A stretch of DNA of 64,000 bases from CAYOHG01 sp964465125. Lineage in GTDB: Bacteria; Planctomycetota; Phycisphaerae; UBA1845; Fen-1342. The stretch covers positions 8,479-72,478 of the forward strand of contig CAYXIO010000015.1 of assembly GCA_964465125.1 (NCBI GenBank), in the 5' to 3' direction. Shown here one piece after another: positions 49,904-58,408 of the stretch. A program made the translations under genes and the position numbers. Under the pieces are notes generated by a model. That model made no database searches. It worked only from the letters and a program-made list of their open reading frames with translations, and was not told the origin of the DNA. How positions within the stretch are numbered: the first letter of the stretch is position 1; every line of letters begins with the position of its first letter.

Positions 49904-51639
49904 CTATTTCTTCGCCGGGGTTCCGGACGCCGGCGGCCTCGGCGTCGGACGGGTCGCGGGGGCCGCGGCGCCCGAGCTGCCGGACGGCACCGGCGGGCGC
50001 GTCGCCCGCACGACTTCGTCAATGCTCGTCACGCCGTCGAGGACCTTCTGGAGCGCGTGCTGCTGGATGCCCAGGCCGGGCTTCTTCAGCAGCACGGACT
50101 TGAGCTCCTCGCCGCTCGCCCCGCGGCGAAGCGCGGCGCGGAGGTCATCATCGACCGCCAGCACGGTGAACACGCCCGTTCGCCCGACATATCCGCCGCC
50201 CTGGCAGCTCGGGCAGACGATCGGGTTGCCGTGCTTGTCGTACTGCGGCTCGGGCGGCCGATGCAGCACGCGGTCGCCCGAGAGGTTGATCTTCTTCAGC
50301 GTCGCGGGATCGGGCTTGTAGGGCGCCTTGCANNNNNNNNNNGACACAGCTTGCGCACCAGGCGCTGGTGACAGATCGCGGTAAGGCTCTTGGCGACCAG
50401 CCCGGCATCCCCCACCAGCGCCACCCAGCGGCGCAGCCCGTCGAGGACGTCGGCGGAGGGAATTCCCAGGTAGACGTTTTGCTTGCCAGAGGCCGCGTTG
50501 GACGCGATCGTCGCCGTCGGCTTGTCGGGCGGGCTCATGACGAACACGACGTCGGGATCGCTGCGGATGATCCGTTGAAGCTCGGCCGAGAACGGCTTTT
50601 CCTCGCTCGGAACGTAGACGTGCTGCGTGATGTTCTCGACGTCCATCTCGCGGTCGAGCTCAAGCGTTTGGATGTTCTGGAGAAACGCGTCGTGGTTGCG
50701 GGCGAAGCTGTACAACGTGGTCGTCAGGCCGTTCCCGGGCGGCGCCGTGAACACCACCAGCCCGTTGTCGAGCTCCTTGATCTCCATGACCTGCTTAAGC
50801 TGGGGCTCGGTGAAGCCCAGATCCTTGATCTTGAAGTCCCGCTCCTCGCCGAGCACGGTCAGTTGCAGCGACTCGCCCGCGGTGGTGCCGCTGGTCCGCG
50901 CGAGCAGCGCGTACTTGGTCTGTCCGATCGCTCCGGAGAGCTTGCCCTTCTGGGGCTTGCGCCGCTCCTCCAGGCTCAGGCCGGCCAGCTTCTTGATGTA
51001 CATCACGACGGCGTCGCCTTCGGCGCGCGGCAGCGGGTCCCGGTCGACCGCCATCCCGTCGACCAGCAGCTTGATCTTGCAGGCCTGCCCCGCGGGCGAC
51101 AACTCGGCGCGGCTGGCGCGCCGCGCGAGCGCGTCGAACAGCACGTCCTGAAGCAGCGCGAATTGCTGCCGCTCGATCGGGTCGTCCGGGACGCGGACGG
51201 ACTTCTCGTGCGAATCGCGCAGCACGACGCGCTCTTTGACCTCAAGCTGCTTCTCGCCCTTACCCTTGCGGAAGCCCTGGGTCATGAGCCGGTGCAGGTG
51301 GGCCGCGGTGCAGACTTTGTCCTCCTCGACGACCAGCCCGTTGCGGTGCACCACGTAGGTGATCATGAACGCCAGGTTCAGGATCGCGAACGCACCGATC
51401 GCGCCGAGGAAGACCGGGATCAGCAGCAGCAGCAGCAGCGAAACCAGGCCGATCGCCACCGAGAAGATGTTCCAGATCTGCCGGTACGTGTTGACCGCGA
51501 TCGTGTCCTTGTCCATCCACTGGGCGAACAGCACCCACAGCGCATAGGCCACGGTGATCCCGATTAGCTTCCCGGGGTGGATATACGCCGCGCTGGTCGG
51601 CGCCTGCGCCAGCACCAGCCAGAGTGACTCGATCAGCAT
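49904..51639 (-). CDS. membrane-anchored GspE/PilB-like pseudo-ATPase (split by N run)
   Basis: One gene interrupted only by the 10-N gap. The N-terminus has three hydrophobic helices ('LIGITVAYALWVLFAQW', 'IFSVAIGLVSLLLLLLIPVFL', 'IGAFAILNLAFMITYVV'), unlike soluble GspE/PilB. The rest follows GspE order, but the Walker A region is 'FTAPPGNGLTTTLY' with Leu305 replacing Lys, Walker B is 'SDPDVVFVMSPPDK' (359-373) instead of 'DPDxxxxGEIRD', and the Asp and His boxes are 'QTLELDREMDVEN' and 'QNVYLGIPSADV'. After the gap a complete zinc site 'C-x2-C ... CPSC' and 'GRTGVF' remain. It should not hydrolyse ATP in the normal way. GGAG lies 9 nt ahead of the ATG, and the gene sits between pilT and the CvpA-like gene. 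Confidence 0.85.
50333..50342. other. assembly gap (10 N)
   Basis: Ten ambiguous bases fall in the zinc-site codons of the GspE-like gene: the sequence before ends in Leu-Cys plus one base and the sequence after begins with Cys-Lys. A family-typical C-x2-C spacing needs a true gap of 5 bases, so the run is a placeholder and the apparent frame change is an artefact. Confidence 0.9.
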
Positions 51640-51673
51640 GCCTTCTCCAGCACCGCGCGAGCAGCCGGCCAGG

Positions 51674-52858
51674 CTATCCCAGGATGGCCGACGTCGGCGT
51701 TCGAATGCCCTTTAGCGCCATCTTGAGCTCATCGGGGTTCGGCGCGGCTTCGTATGCCGTCGCGTGGTCAATATACCCGGCTTCGACCAACTGTCGCAGG
51801 TGCTCGGTAAAGTCAATCATGCCCGAAGCGTAATTGGCCCGGATCACGCTGATCAGCTCGTTGTCGCGCTCTTCGTTGATCAGCTTCCGGACCGACGGGT
51901 TGCTGATCATGATGTCCACCGTCGGACAGACCGGGACGCCCTCCTTGACCGACGGGATCAGCTTCTGACAGATGATCGCCTTGAGGTTGAACTCCAGCGC
52001 CTGACGGACCGCCTTGCGCTCGTTTGCGGGGAAGAGGTCCAGGATGCGGCTGATGGTCTGGGCCGCGCTGGAGGCGTGAATCGTGCCGAACACCAGGTGC
52101 CCGGTCTCGGCCGCGTGAACCGCCGCCGCGAACGTGTCGATGTCGCGCATCTCGCCGACCAGCACGATGTCGGGGTCTTCGCGCATCAGGTATTTCAGCG
52201 CGGAGTGAAAGTCGGGCACGTCGATGCCGACTTCGCGCTGATTGATGACCGCCTTCTTGTCCGTGAACAGGTACTCGATCGGGTCCTCGACGGTGACGAT
52301 GTGGACGGGCTTGCGCTCGTTGATGTAGTCGATCATGGCGGCGATCGTAGTGCTCTTTCCTGAGCCGGTGATGCCTGCCAGCAGGATCATGCCCTGCGAG
52401 AAATCACACAGCTTCGCCATGGTCGATGGAAGGTGTAACTCCTCAAACCGACGAATGTTACGATCGACACGGCGGGCGGCGACCGACATCTTGCCGCGCT
52501 GCATGAACGCGTTTACGCGAAAGCGGTCGGCGTCGCCCTGCGCGCCGACGTCGTGTGCGAAGTCGATCGCGCCCATCGCCTTCAGACGCGCCTTCTGGTC
52601 GTCGTTGAGCAGCTCCAGAATGCCCTCGTAGATCTGCTCGTGGGTGAGAACGCCGCCGGTCAGCGGCCGCAAGTCACCCTTGATCCGCAGGAACGCGGGC
52701 CGCCCGGCCTTCAGGTGCAGGTCCGAAGTCTTGAACTGAATGCAGGTCTTGAAGTAGCGGTTCAAGAACGGTTCCTTCTCCTTCCCCGGAACCGCTGGAA
52801 TCGGCTGCTCAATGGCGCCTTCACCGTTCTCAACTTGAAGCGCGGCAACATCGGCCAT
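51674..52858 (-). CDS. pilT: PilT-type ATPase
   Basis: A protein of 394 residues with all PilT motifs: N-terminal 'SDLHLKAGRPAFLRIKGDLRPL', Walker A 'GITGSGKST', the Asp box 'VTVEDPIEYLF', Walker B 'REDPDIVLVGEMRDIDT', the His box 'TGHLVFGTIHASSA' and the 'AIICQKLIPS' region, with the PilT-typical 'VDIMISNPSVRKLI' near the C-terminus. PilT powers retraction of type IV pili or related filaments. ATG 52858 is preferred to 52999 because AAGGGA lies 9 nt upstream and the longer start adds an unrelated basic segment. It is the first gene of the pilT / pseudo-GspE / CvpA-like operon. No pilin or PilB is adjacent. Confidence 0.95.
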   Translation of the reverse strand: MADVAALQVENGEGAIEQPIPAVPGKEKEPFLNRYFKTCIQFKTSDLHLKAGRPAFLRIKGDLRPLTGGVLTHEQIYEGILELLNDDQKARLKAMGAIDFAHDVGAQGDADRFRVNAFMQRGKMSVAARRVDRNIRRFEELHLPSTMAKLCDFSQGMILLAGITGSGKSTTIAAMIDYINERKPVHIVTVEDPIEYLFTDKKAVINQREVGIDVPDFHSALKYLMREDPDIVLVGEMRDIDTFAAAVHAAETGHLVFGTIHASSAAQTISRILDLFPANERKAVRQALEFNLKAIICQKLIPSVKEGVPVCPTVDIMISNPSVRKLINEERDNELISVIRANYASGMIDFTEHLRQLVEAGYIDHATAYEAAPNPDELKMALKGIRTPTSAILG

Positions 52859-53235
52859 GGAAATGGGTCCCTTGCGCTGAAGCCTGCCCGTGTGCGGCTC
52901 TCGTGTGTGTCGTCGCCGCATCGCGCGGCGGTTCTCGCCCGATCCGACGCCGGTGCGGCGTGGATGCCCATCGTAGTCTAGCGACGACAATCCGCCCACG
53001 CTACCAGAAATCGTTGAAACAACGACGCTTGCGACGGTTTTGCGTCACGCGCCGACCATGGCCGCCCCTTCGGCGGTCCCGACTGCGGCCGTCGTCCCGA
53101 TCGCTCACCCGAGCTTTGCGGTTGTTTCCCCGCGCTCCGCTCGCTAGACTCGGTTCGTCAACGGCTCGATCGAGCCCGCGACCAACCCGGACGGGCAATC
53201 TCACTCGGACGCCGAAGGGTAAAGGAGCGTGTGCT
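52859..53235. other. divergent intergenic region pilT / subtilase
   Basis: 377 bases without a gene. TCGTTG (53011-53016) and CAACGA (53020-53025) form a perfect 6-bp hairpin with an AAA loop near the middle. Otherwise GC-rich with no clear promoter hexamers; the divergent promoters of pilT and the subtilase must lie here. Confidence 0.6.
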
Positions 53236-54492
53236 GTGCGCGGTCGATTCTTGTGTGTCATGGCGGTTTTCGCAGCGGTGGCGGCCTCCGCCTGGGAGCA
53301 GACCGCCCGGATGCCGGTCGCCCATGTCGCGATCCCGGGTGTGCGCGAGTTCTCGGGGCGGCTGATCGCCCGGCCGTTGCAGGTCGCGGATGCGGTTGCG
53401 CGGGGTATGACGGAGGAGCAGGCGGCTGCAAATCAGGCCGCCGCCCAGGCCGCTCTGGCGAATTACCCCGTCGAGACGTACGTCTGGCAGACCGATGAGT
53501 ACATCCTGTCGGTGCCCGTCGGACGGACGGAGGACGAGGTGTCGGCCGATCTGATGGACAGCGGCGCGTTCCAGTACGTCGAACCCGACTGGACGGTCTT
53601 CCCGCTCTCCTGCCCCAACGATTCGAACTTCTCGCGCCAGTGGCACCACAAGAGCACGCGCATGCAGTCCTGCGACGCCTGGGACATTGAGGTCGGCGAT
53701 CCCAGCGTCAGCGTCGGCATCTGCGACACCGGTGTGCGCACGACCCACAGCGACTTGCTGCTCAACCGCCTCGAAGGCTACAACGCCGTCGACGAGAAGT
53801 GGGAGAGCCTGGGCGGCGCGATCAACGACATCCACGGGCACGGGACCGAGACTACCGGCTGCGCCGCGGCGAATGGCAACAACGCCAACGGCGTGTCCGG
53901 CGTGGGCTGGAACCTGAGCCACCGCATGCTGCGCGTCAGCAACTCCAGCAGCGGCTCGTCGAGCCTGTCCGTGCTTCAGCACGCCGCGCGCACCGCGATT
54001 GAGAACGGCGACCGGGTCGCCAGCGTCAGCTACAGCGGCGTCGATTCCAGCTCCAACCTTACGACCGCGACGTACGTCCGCTCGATCGGTGGGCTGATGG
54101 TCTGGGCCGCCGGCAACGAAAGCCGCCAGCTCACGCTCAGCAACCGCGACGCGGATGACATCATCGTGGTCGGCGCTACGACCCGCTTTGACCGCAAGGC
54201 CAGCTTCTCGAACTTCGGCATGATGGTCGACCTGGTCGCGCCGGGTGCAGGCGTGTACACGACCGCCAACGGCAACGACAACGCATATGCCTCGGCCAGC
54301 GGAACAAGCTTCTCGTGCCCGCTGACGGCAGGACTTGCGGCGCTGGTCTGGTCGGCCGATCCGGCGCTGTCCTCGGAAGATGTCGAGGCGATTCTGAAGG
54401 CCGGCGCCGAAGACCTGGGCGCCGCGGGCGTGGACGACACCTTCGGCTACGGCCGGATCAACTCGCTTCTGTCGCTTCAGGCGATTCCGTAA
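53236..54492 (+). CDS. secreted subtilase (S8 serine protease)
   Basis: A protein of 418 residues. A signal peptide (about 1-20) is followed by an I9-like propeptide region (about 30-120) and the S8 catalytic domain with Asp164 in 'GICDTGVRTTHSDL', His202 in 'DIHGHGTETTG', oxyanion Asn294 in 'VWAAGNES' and Ser358 in 'ASGTSFSCPLTAG'. It should be an active extracellular or periplasmic peptidase with a self-cleaved propeptide; no PEP-CTERM or dockerin tail follows. GTG 53236 has AAGGAG 8 nt upstream, so the open frame back to 52903 is not used. A strong terminator lies 62 nt after the stop. Confidence 0.93.
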   Translation: MRGRFLCVMAVFAAVAASAWEQTARMPVAHVAIPGVREFSGRLIARPLQVADAVARGMTEEQAAANQAAAQAALANYPVETYVWQTDEYILSVPVGRTEDEVSADLMDSGAFQYVEPDWTVFPLSCPNDSNFSRQWHHKSTRMQSCDAWDIEVGDPSVSVGICDTGVRTTHSDLLLNRLEGYNAVDEKWESLGGAINDIHGHGTETTGCAAANGNNANGVSGVGWNLSHRMLRVSNSSSGSSSLSVLQHAARTAIENGDRVASVSYSGVDSSSNLTTATYVRSIGGLMVWAAGNESRQLTLSNRDADDIIVVGATTRFDRKASFSNFGMMVDLVAPGAGVYTTANGNDNAYASASGTSFSCPLTAGLAALVWSADPALSSEDVEAILKAGAEDLGAAGVDDTFGYGRINSLLSLQAIP

Positions 54493-54553
54493 AGCCGACG
54501 CCCCGCCTCGCGGGCCAACCGCCTCCGGAGGGGTAAGGGAGGCGAATCCATAG

Positions 54554-54589
54554 GAGCGCCACGGACGCCTCGGTGCCGTGGCGCTCTTT
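54554..54589 (+). terminator. intrinsic terminator after the subtilase
   Basis: GAGCGCCACGG (54554-54564) and CCGTGGCGCTC (54576-54586) form a perfect 11-bp stem with an 11-base loop, followed by TTTGTCT on the plus strand. Confidence 0.8.
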
Positions 54590-54628
54590 GTCTGCGCTGG
54601 CCTTGGCTGTCGAGCGACGCGCAACGAT

Positions 54629-54652
54629 AACGGGAGGCGCGTGCCTCCCGTT
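54629..54652. terminator. second hairpin between convergent genes
   Basis: AACGGGAGGC (54629-54638) and GCCTCCCGTT (54643-54652) form a perfect 10-bp stem with loop GCGT, 31 nt beyond the PPIase stop. It has no T-tract on either strand but may stop or protect the minus-strand transcript. Confidence 0.5.
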
Positions 54653-54682
54653 CGGTTCACTGACTCGCCTTGCGGAGGGGGC

Positions 54683-55762
54683 TTACTTGATCCCCAGCAG
54701 CTCCACATCGAACACCAGCACCGAGTTCGGCGGAATGTCGCGACCGGCGCCGCGCGCCCCCCAGCCGAGCTGCGGCGGGATGATCAGGCGGCGCTTCTCG
54801 CCGACCTTCATGCTGGCGACGCCTTCGAGCCAGCCCTGGATCACGCCGCCGGACAAGCTGAACTGGAACGGCTCCTTGCGATCGACCGAGCTGTCGAACT
54901 TGGAGCCCTCGCCGTAGACCAGCCAGCCGGTGTAGTGCACCTCGACCTTGGCGCCCGCGGGCGGGGTCGGGCCGTCGCCGGCCTTCACGGTGACGTAGCG
55001 CAGGCCCGAGGGGGTTGTCTCGACCTTGCCGGCGCCGGCTGCCTCGGCTTCCTGAATCCAGCTCTCCGCCAGCTTGTTCTGAAGCTTGAGCGGGTCGGCC
55101 TCGAACTCGGCGACCAGCTTTTCCGAGGCGGTCTTCAGGTCCGCCACCTTGGCCTTGTCATACGGCCCGATCATGGTGACGGACTTGATCTCCACCGCGG
55201 TCTCCGGCGTGCAGGCCTGCTGCGCGGGGTATTTCGGGTGCTTGATCAGCTTCGTGTCGCGGATCTTGTCGACCACGTCCAGGCCTTCGACCACCTTGCC
55301 GAACACCGCGTAGGCGGCGCCGTCGCGCGGCACGTCGAGCATGGCATTGTCGACCACGTTAATGAAGAACTGGGCGGTGGCCGAGTGCGGCTGCTGGCCG
55401 AGGCGGGCCATCGCGATCGTGCCGCGGTCGTTCTTGAGGCCGTTGTAATACTCGTTCTTGATGCCGGGCCGGCCGGGCGACTTCTCTTCCATGTCGGCGG
55501 TGTAGCCGCCGCCCTGGATCATGAACGTCTTGATGACGCGGTGAAAGATCGTGCCCTTGTAGAAGCCGCTTTCGGCGTACTGGATGAAGTTGTCAACGCA
55601 GATGGGGGCCTTCTGGGCGTCCAGCTCGAGGACGATGTCGCCGAGCGTTGTTTCCATTTTCACGCGGGGGTGCAAGCCGTCGCCCTCCGTCTGGGCCGTC
55701 GCGGGCCCGGCCAGGATGATCGTCACACAGGCGGCCAGCGCCGCAACCAGCATTCGTCGCAT
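54683..55762 (-). CDS. exported cyclophilin-FKBP fusion peptidyl-prolyl isomerase
   Basis: A protein of 359 residues. A signal peptide (1-23, 'AGPATAQ') is followed by a cyclophilin domain (about 32-200) with 'FHRVIKTFMIQGG' at 73-85 (catalytic Arg, Phe and Gln), 'QFFINV' and 'AVFGKVVEGLDVV', then a helical linker (200-250) and a C-terminal FKBP domain (about 250-359) with 'VEVHYTGWLVYGEGSKFDSS', 'GGVIQGWLEGVASMKVGEKR' and 'IPPNSVLVFDVELLGI'. Both isomerase types thus stand in one periplasmic chain and could both accelerate proline isomerisation during outer-membrane or exported protein folding. AAGGGA 8 nt before ATG 55762 supports the start. Cyclophilin-FKBP fusions are known in a few bacteria and protists. 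Confidence 0.93.
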   Translation of the reverse strand: MRRMLVAALAACVTIILAGPATAQTEGDGLHPRVKMETTLGDIVLELDAQKAPICVDNFIQYAESGFYKGTIFHRVIKTFMIQGGGYTADMEEKSPGRPGIKNEYYNGLKNDRGTIAMARLGQQPHSATAQFFINVVDNAMLDVPRDGAAYAVFGKVVEGLDVVDKIRDTKLIKHPKYPAQQACTPETAVEIKSVTMIGPYDKAKVADLKTASEKLVAEFEADPLKLQNKLAESWIQEAEAAGAGKVETTPSGLRYVTVKAGDGPTPPAGAKVEVHYTGWLVYGEGSKFDSSVDRKEPFQFSLSGGVIQGWLEGVASMKVGEKRRLIIPPQLGWGARGAGRDIPPNSVLVFDVELLGIK

Positions 55763-56036
55763 CTCGGCGTCCCTTCGTGTGGCAGGTCAGCGCCGGGTAT
55801 ACGCGTCGGCCCGGGATGGTTCGGGTGACGCGCACGGACGGTCCCGCCGCCCGCTCGTCGCCAACCGGACGCTGAGGAATGTGGGAGGATATCGCCGGGG
55901 AATTGCTGGGGCAAACCCGGGCGGATGCACGGAAGGCAGAAAGCCGAAGGCGGCGGCGTCGCAGGTGGAAAGTTCGACAGGTCAAGCGCGGAAGGCTGAG
56001 GGCCGAAGGACAAAGGCCGAAGGGGTCGAGGGCCTT

Positions 56037-56100
56037 GGGCCAGGGGCGCGGGGGCAGGGGCCAGGGGCGCGGGGCACAGGGGCCAGGGGCGCGGGGCACA
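56037..56100 (+). repeat. G-rich 22-base tandem repeat
   Basis: About three units. Copies at 56057-56078 and 56079-56100 are identical 22-mers starting GGGGCCAGGGGC and ending CGGGGCACA; the first copy (56037-56056) is shorter by two bases. The unit has no spacer, so this is not a CRISPR. Confidence 0.85.
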
Positions 56101-56165
56101 CGGTGTGGTCCGCAACGACTAACAGGCGAGCCGCGCGCCGCGGCGGATTCGAACGCGTCATGCCG

Positions 56166-56211
56166 CGTGCGACGTCATTCCGAGCGCAGCGAGGAATCTA
56201 CCCGTGGCCGC
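56166..56211 (+). repeat. 46-base dispersed repeat, copy 1
   Basis: Identical over 46 bases to 56363-56408. The core CGTCATTCCGAGCGCAGCGA followed by GGAATCTACCC matches a sequence type that recurs between genes in many unrelated bacteria. ATTCC and GGAAT can pair around the G-rich centre. Confidence 0.9.
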
Positions 56212-56250
56212 AGGTGCGTGCGGGGCGCGGAGGACGCCGCTCCGCGCACT

Positions 56251-56324
56251 TCGTCCCTCCGTCCCTTCGTGCCTTTCTCCCTCCGTCCCTCAATCCCTTA
56301 ATCCTTCTTCCCTCGATCCCTCTC
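56251..56324 (+). repeat. pyrimidine tract with CCCT-periodic units
   Basis: About 74 bases made almost only of C and T with imperfect 7-9-base units (CCCTCCGT, CCCTCAAT, CCCTTAAT, CCCTCGAT). It lies between the two copies of the 46-base repeat. Confidence 0.7.
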
Positions 56325-56362
56325 AGCTACGGGCATTCGTCTCCGAACACAACCAGCAGCGC

Positions 56363-56408
56363 CGTGCGACGTCATTCCGAGCGCAGCGAGGAATCTACCC
56401 GTGGCCGC
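56363..56408 (+). repeat. 46-base dispersed repeat, copy 2
   Basis: Second identical copy of the 46-base unit at 56166-56211, same orientation, 197 bases apart. Confidence 0.9.
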
Positions 56409-56878
56409 CAGAGGTCCAGCAGGTCGAGTTCACACGGTACCGCCAATCAGCGGACTGCTGCGGATCCATCTGGCCCAACCACAACTGCGAACCGCCCCGA
56501 CGAGAGTTCGCGAGCAGTCGCGCGAGGCCGGAATTCCGCGAACCTGCGCGCATCGCTTCGAAGGCGCGTGCCCGAACCGCCTCGTGCGTCACGCGGCCGA
56601 ACCCCGACTCGGCCCACGAGCGCGCTGGCCTCTCGGGGTGACCCAGTAGTTGCCGTCGGCGCGAGTCGAACCTGAGGGGCGCGGCCAGCCCGCAACTCGT
56701 TGCCTGATCGATCGGGAGGAACCCGCTTGGCATCCGAAGTCGCACACGGCGTGACACGTTTTCCCAGAACGGGTTAGAGAAAAGAATCCGTCGAGGATTG
56801 CTTTCGGGACATTCATGGCGCACACTTTCCCTTGGGTGATCTTGGTGGATCCTCCCGGCCCGACTCTGGGAGCATGTC

Positions 56879-57310
56879 ATGCCAATTCGGGGCGTCGCGT
56901 TCCTCGTGTGTCTGGCAGGCGCGGTCTGGAGCTCGGCCTTCGCGTGGCAGTGCCCAGAGGCCTGGTACCAGCACGTCGACGCGGGTTGCACTCCGAAACC
57001 CCGCCTGTGCGGCTGCTCCGCGTGGCCAGGCTGCGCGACCGACTGCGTCCCGACGGGCGGTGTGTACTCCGACTGCAACGTAAGCGTGTGGAAAGTTCAG
57101 GTTCTCGGCGGCACCCACCACGCTCCGGCCAACGGTGGGCTCTATGATTGCTTGCACGCGGTCCAGTACTACATCTGCGACTGCCCGTATTCCACCTGCT
57201 GGTACTGGCCGTGCTTTTCGCAGGGGACCTGTCCCGGAACGACTCCACCAAACTGCTACGGACCCTTTGGCTGCGGGGGCAGCCCGGCGTATCTTGACTT
57301 TTGCGGTTGA
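56879..57310 (+). CDS. secreted cysteine-rich protein
   Basis: A protein of 143 residues with a signal peptide (about 1-23, cleavage near 'AFA-WQC') and 16 cysteines in the mature 120 residues, many in C-x-C or C-x3-5-C spacing ('CGCSAWPGCATDC', 'ICDCPYSTCWYWPC'), plus many aromatic, Pro and Gly residues. Such a composition suggests a compact disulfide-bonded extracellular protein. No family is recognised; it is not an obvious zinc ribbon or EGF domain. GGGAG 6 nt upstream supports the ATG. It is the first gene of a four-gene run with small gaps or overlaps (9, -19 and -4 nt), ahead of an exported anchored protein, a C39-like membrane protein and a helical secreted protein. Confidence 0.75.
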   Translation: MPIRGVAFLVCLAGAVWSSAFAWQCPEAWYQHVDAGCTPKPRLCGCSAWPGCATDCVPTGGVYSDCNVSVWKVQVLGGTHHAPANGGLYDCLHAVQYYICDCPYSTCWYWPCFSQGTCPGTTPPNCYGPFGCGGSPAYLDFCG

Positions 57311-57319
57311 GGGTATTCC

Positions 57320-58408
57320 ATGCGCGCCAAAACTCTGAGCCTTGTTGCTGTGCTTGCGGCAATCGGCCCGACGCTGGCCCCGGCTGGCGAACTTCCAACC
57401 AAGGACGACTTGCTCGCGTCGTGGGATGCGAACTGGGATCGGGCGAGCGACCTCGAGGTGAGTTATGCGCTGTTCAACGCCGGATCAGCCGAGGCTTCCG
57501 CGCTTGGTATCGTTGCTGAAGCGCAATTCCTCCTCCGATACGACGGGATTCACGTGTATTCGGAGTGCTTCAATCCCGCGACCGGTATGACCCAAAAACA
57601 CACATATGATCAGATTTCGCAGCGGGGCTGTGTTCTGAATCCGGGTCCACGACGACCTCAGGGCAACATGTCCGCGGCCGGCTTCGGCGTGCCGGCGGCA
57701 CTATGGCTGACGGAACAGTTTGCGCCTCTCGAAATGGCGTACTTTGACGGCTCGCACCAATCGCTGCGCCATTTTCTGCTGAGTCCCACGGCGGCTGTGC
57801 GAGCGGAACCCGAGGACGTAGACGGCATCTCGTGTGTCGTCGTTGATTTCCGGCAGACCAGCGATGTCGACTCCTCCGATCCGGGGGCCACGGTGACGCA
57901 AACGACGTTTTGGCTCGATCCTGCGCGTTCAACTGTTCCGCTTCGAACGGTGACGGTAGATGCGGCCGGTCGAGTGATGATGACCCGCGAATTCCGCGAC
58001 TATCGCTGCGTCGACGGGGTCTGGCTGCCGCTGACGATCTGCACCACCGGTGGAGAAGCCGGGCGATTCCCTGGCCTCACGGCGACGCGCCGTGTCATTA
58101 TGGATGGCGACGCGCCACGATTGAGAATTAACACCGGCCTGGGGGACGGAGAGTGCGTCATGCGTTTTCCACCCGGCACGCTGGTCATCGATGACGACCA
58201 GCCGGCGAGTTATGTCGTGAATGGCGCGGGCGAGCTTGTTCCTATCGACGACTATCTTGCTTCGTCCGGAGGCGGGATTCACCATCGGCGCGTGACGGCG
58301 GTTCTCGCATCGCCGTCCAGGCGCGCCGTCGGCCAGTGGGTGGCGGTCGCGCTGGGTTTGGCGCTGGGCTTGGTGCTGGGGCTGCTGCCATGGCGCGCCC
58401 GCCGCTGA
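57320..58408 (+). CDS. exported protein with C-terminal membrane anchor (LolA-like?)
   Basis: A protein of 362 residues: signal peptide (1-23), a beta-rich domain of about 290 residues, and a C-terminal transmembrane helix (335-357, 'VAVALGLALGLVLGLLPW') with a basic end. The middle reads 'VDGISCVVVDFRQT', 'TTFWLDPARSTVPLRTVTVD', 'MTREFRDYRCVDGVWLPLTI', the succession 'D-G-x-x-C/Y-x-V-x-V ... W-x-D-P ... P-x-R-x ... G-x-x-x-x-x-x-F' of LolA/outer-membrane lipoprotein-sorting-like folds. The similarity is by pattern only. GAGG about 9 nt upstream supports the ATG, 9 nt after the cysteine-rich gene. The protein at 62253-63293 has the same architecture and also follows a cysteine-rich gene. Confidence 0.7.
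   Translation: MRAKTLSLVAVLAAIGPTLAPAGELPTKDDLLASWDANWDRASDLEVSYALFNAGSAEASALGIVAEAQFLLRYDGIHVYSECFNPATGMTQKHTYDQISQRGCVLNPGPRRPQGNMSAAGFGVPAALWLTEQFAPLEMAYFDGSHQSLRHFLLSPTAAVRAEPEDVDGISCVVVDFRQTSDVDSSDPGATVTQTTFWLDPARSTVPLRTVTVDAAGRVMMTREFRDYRCVDGVWLPLTICTTGGEAGRFPGLTATRRVIMDGDAPRLRINTGLGDGECVMRFPPGTLVIDDDQPASYVVNGAGELVPIDDYLASSGGGIHHRRVTAVLASPSRRAVGQWVAVALGLALGLVLGLLPWRARR

Larger units (their letters stand above)
55763..56878. other. 1.1-kb non-coding repeat island
   Basis: No supportable gene. It contains, in order: degenerate purine-rich units of the GAAGGC/GCCGAAGG type (about 55930-56030), a G-rich 22-base tandem repeat, one copy of a 46-base repeat, a pyrimidine tract and a second identical copy of the 46-base repeat. 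After 56409 the sequence is GC-rich without clear structure; an open minus-strand frame there runs out of the repeat and opposite the next gene and is not considered real. The last 60 bases should hold the promoter of the cysteine-rich protein gene. Confidence 0.65.

Noticed and set aside
47029..50103. A 1024-codon plus-strand open frame over batE and the CvpA-like gene
   Set aside because: It overlaps batD and batE in another frame and runs antisense to the CvpA-like gene; composition is that of a shadow frame.
49904..51639. Frameshifted pseudogene reading of the GspE-like gene
   Set aside because: The frame change coincides exactly with the 10-N placeholder; the sequence on both sides is continuous GspE homology with an intact zinc site.
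56037..56100. Possible CRISPR array
   Set aside because: The 22-base units are directly adjacent with no unique spacers, and no cas gene is in the window.
56640..56670. Minus-strand GGTTCGACTC resembling a tRNA T-loop
   Set aside because: The flanking bases cannot form a 5-bp T-stem and no cloverleaf could be built around it.
56395..57078. A 227-codon minus-strand frame
   Set aside because: It is antisense to the cysteine-rich protein gene, which has a signal peptide and ribosome-binding site, and it ends inside the 46-base repeat; the translation has no recognisable domain.
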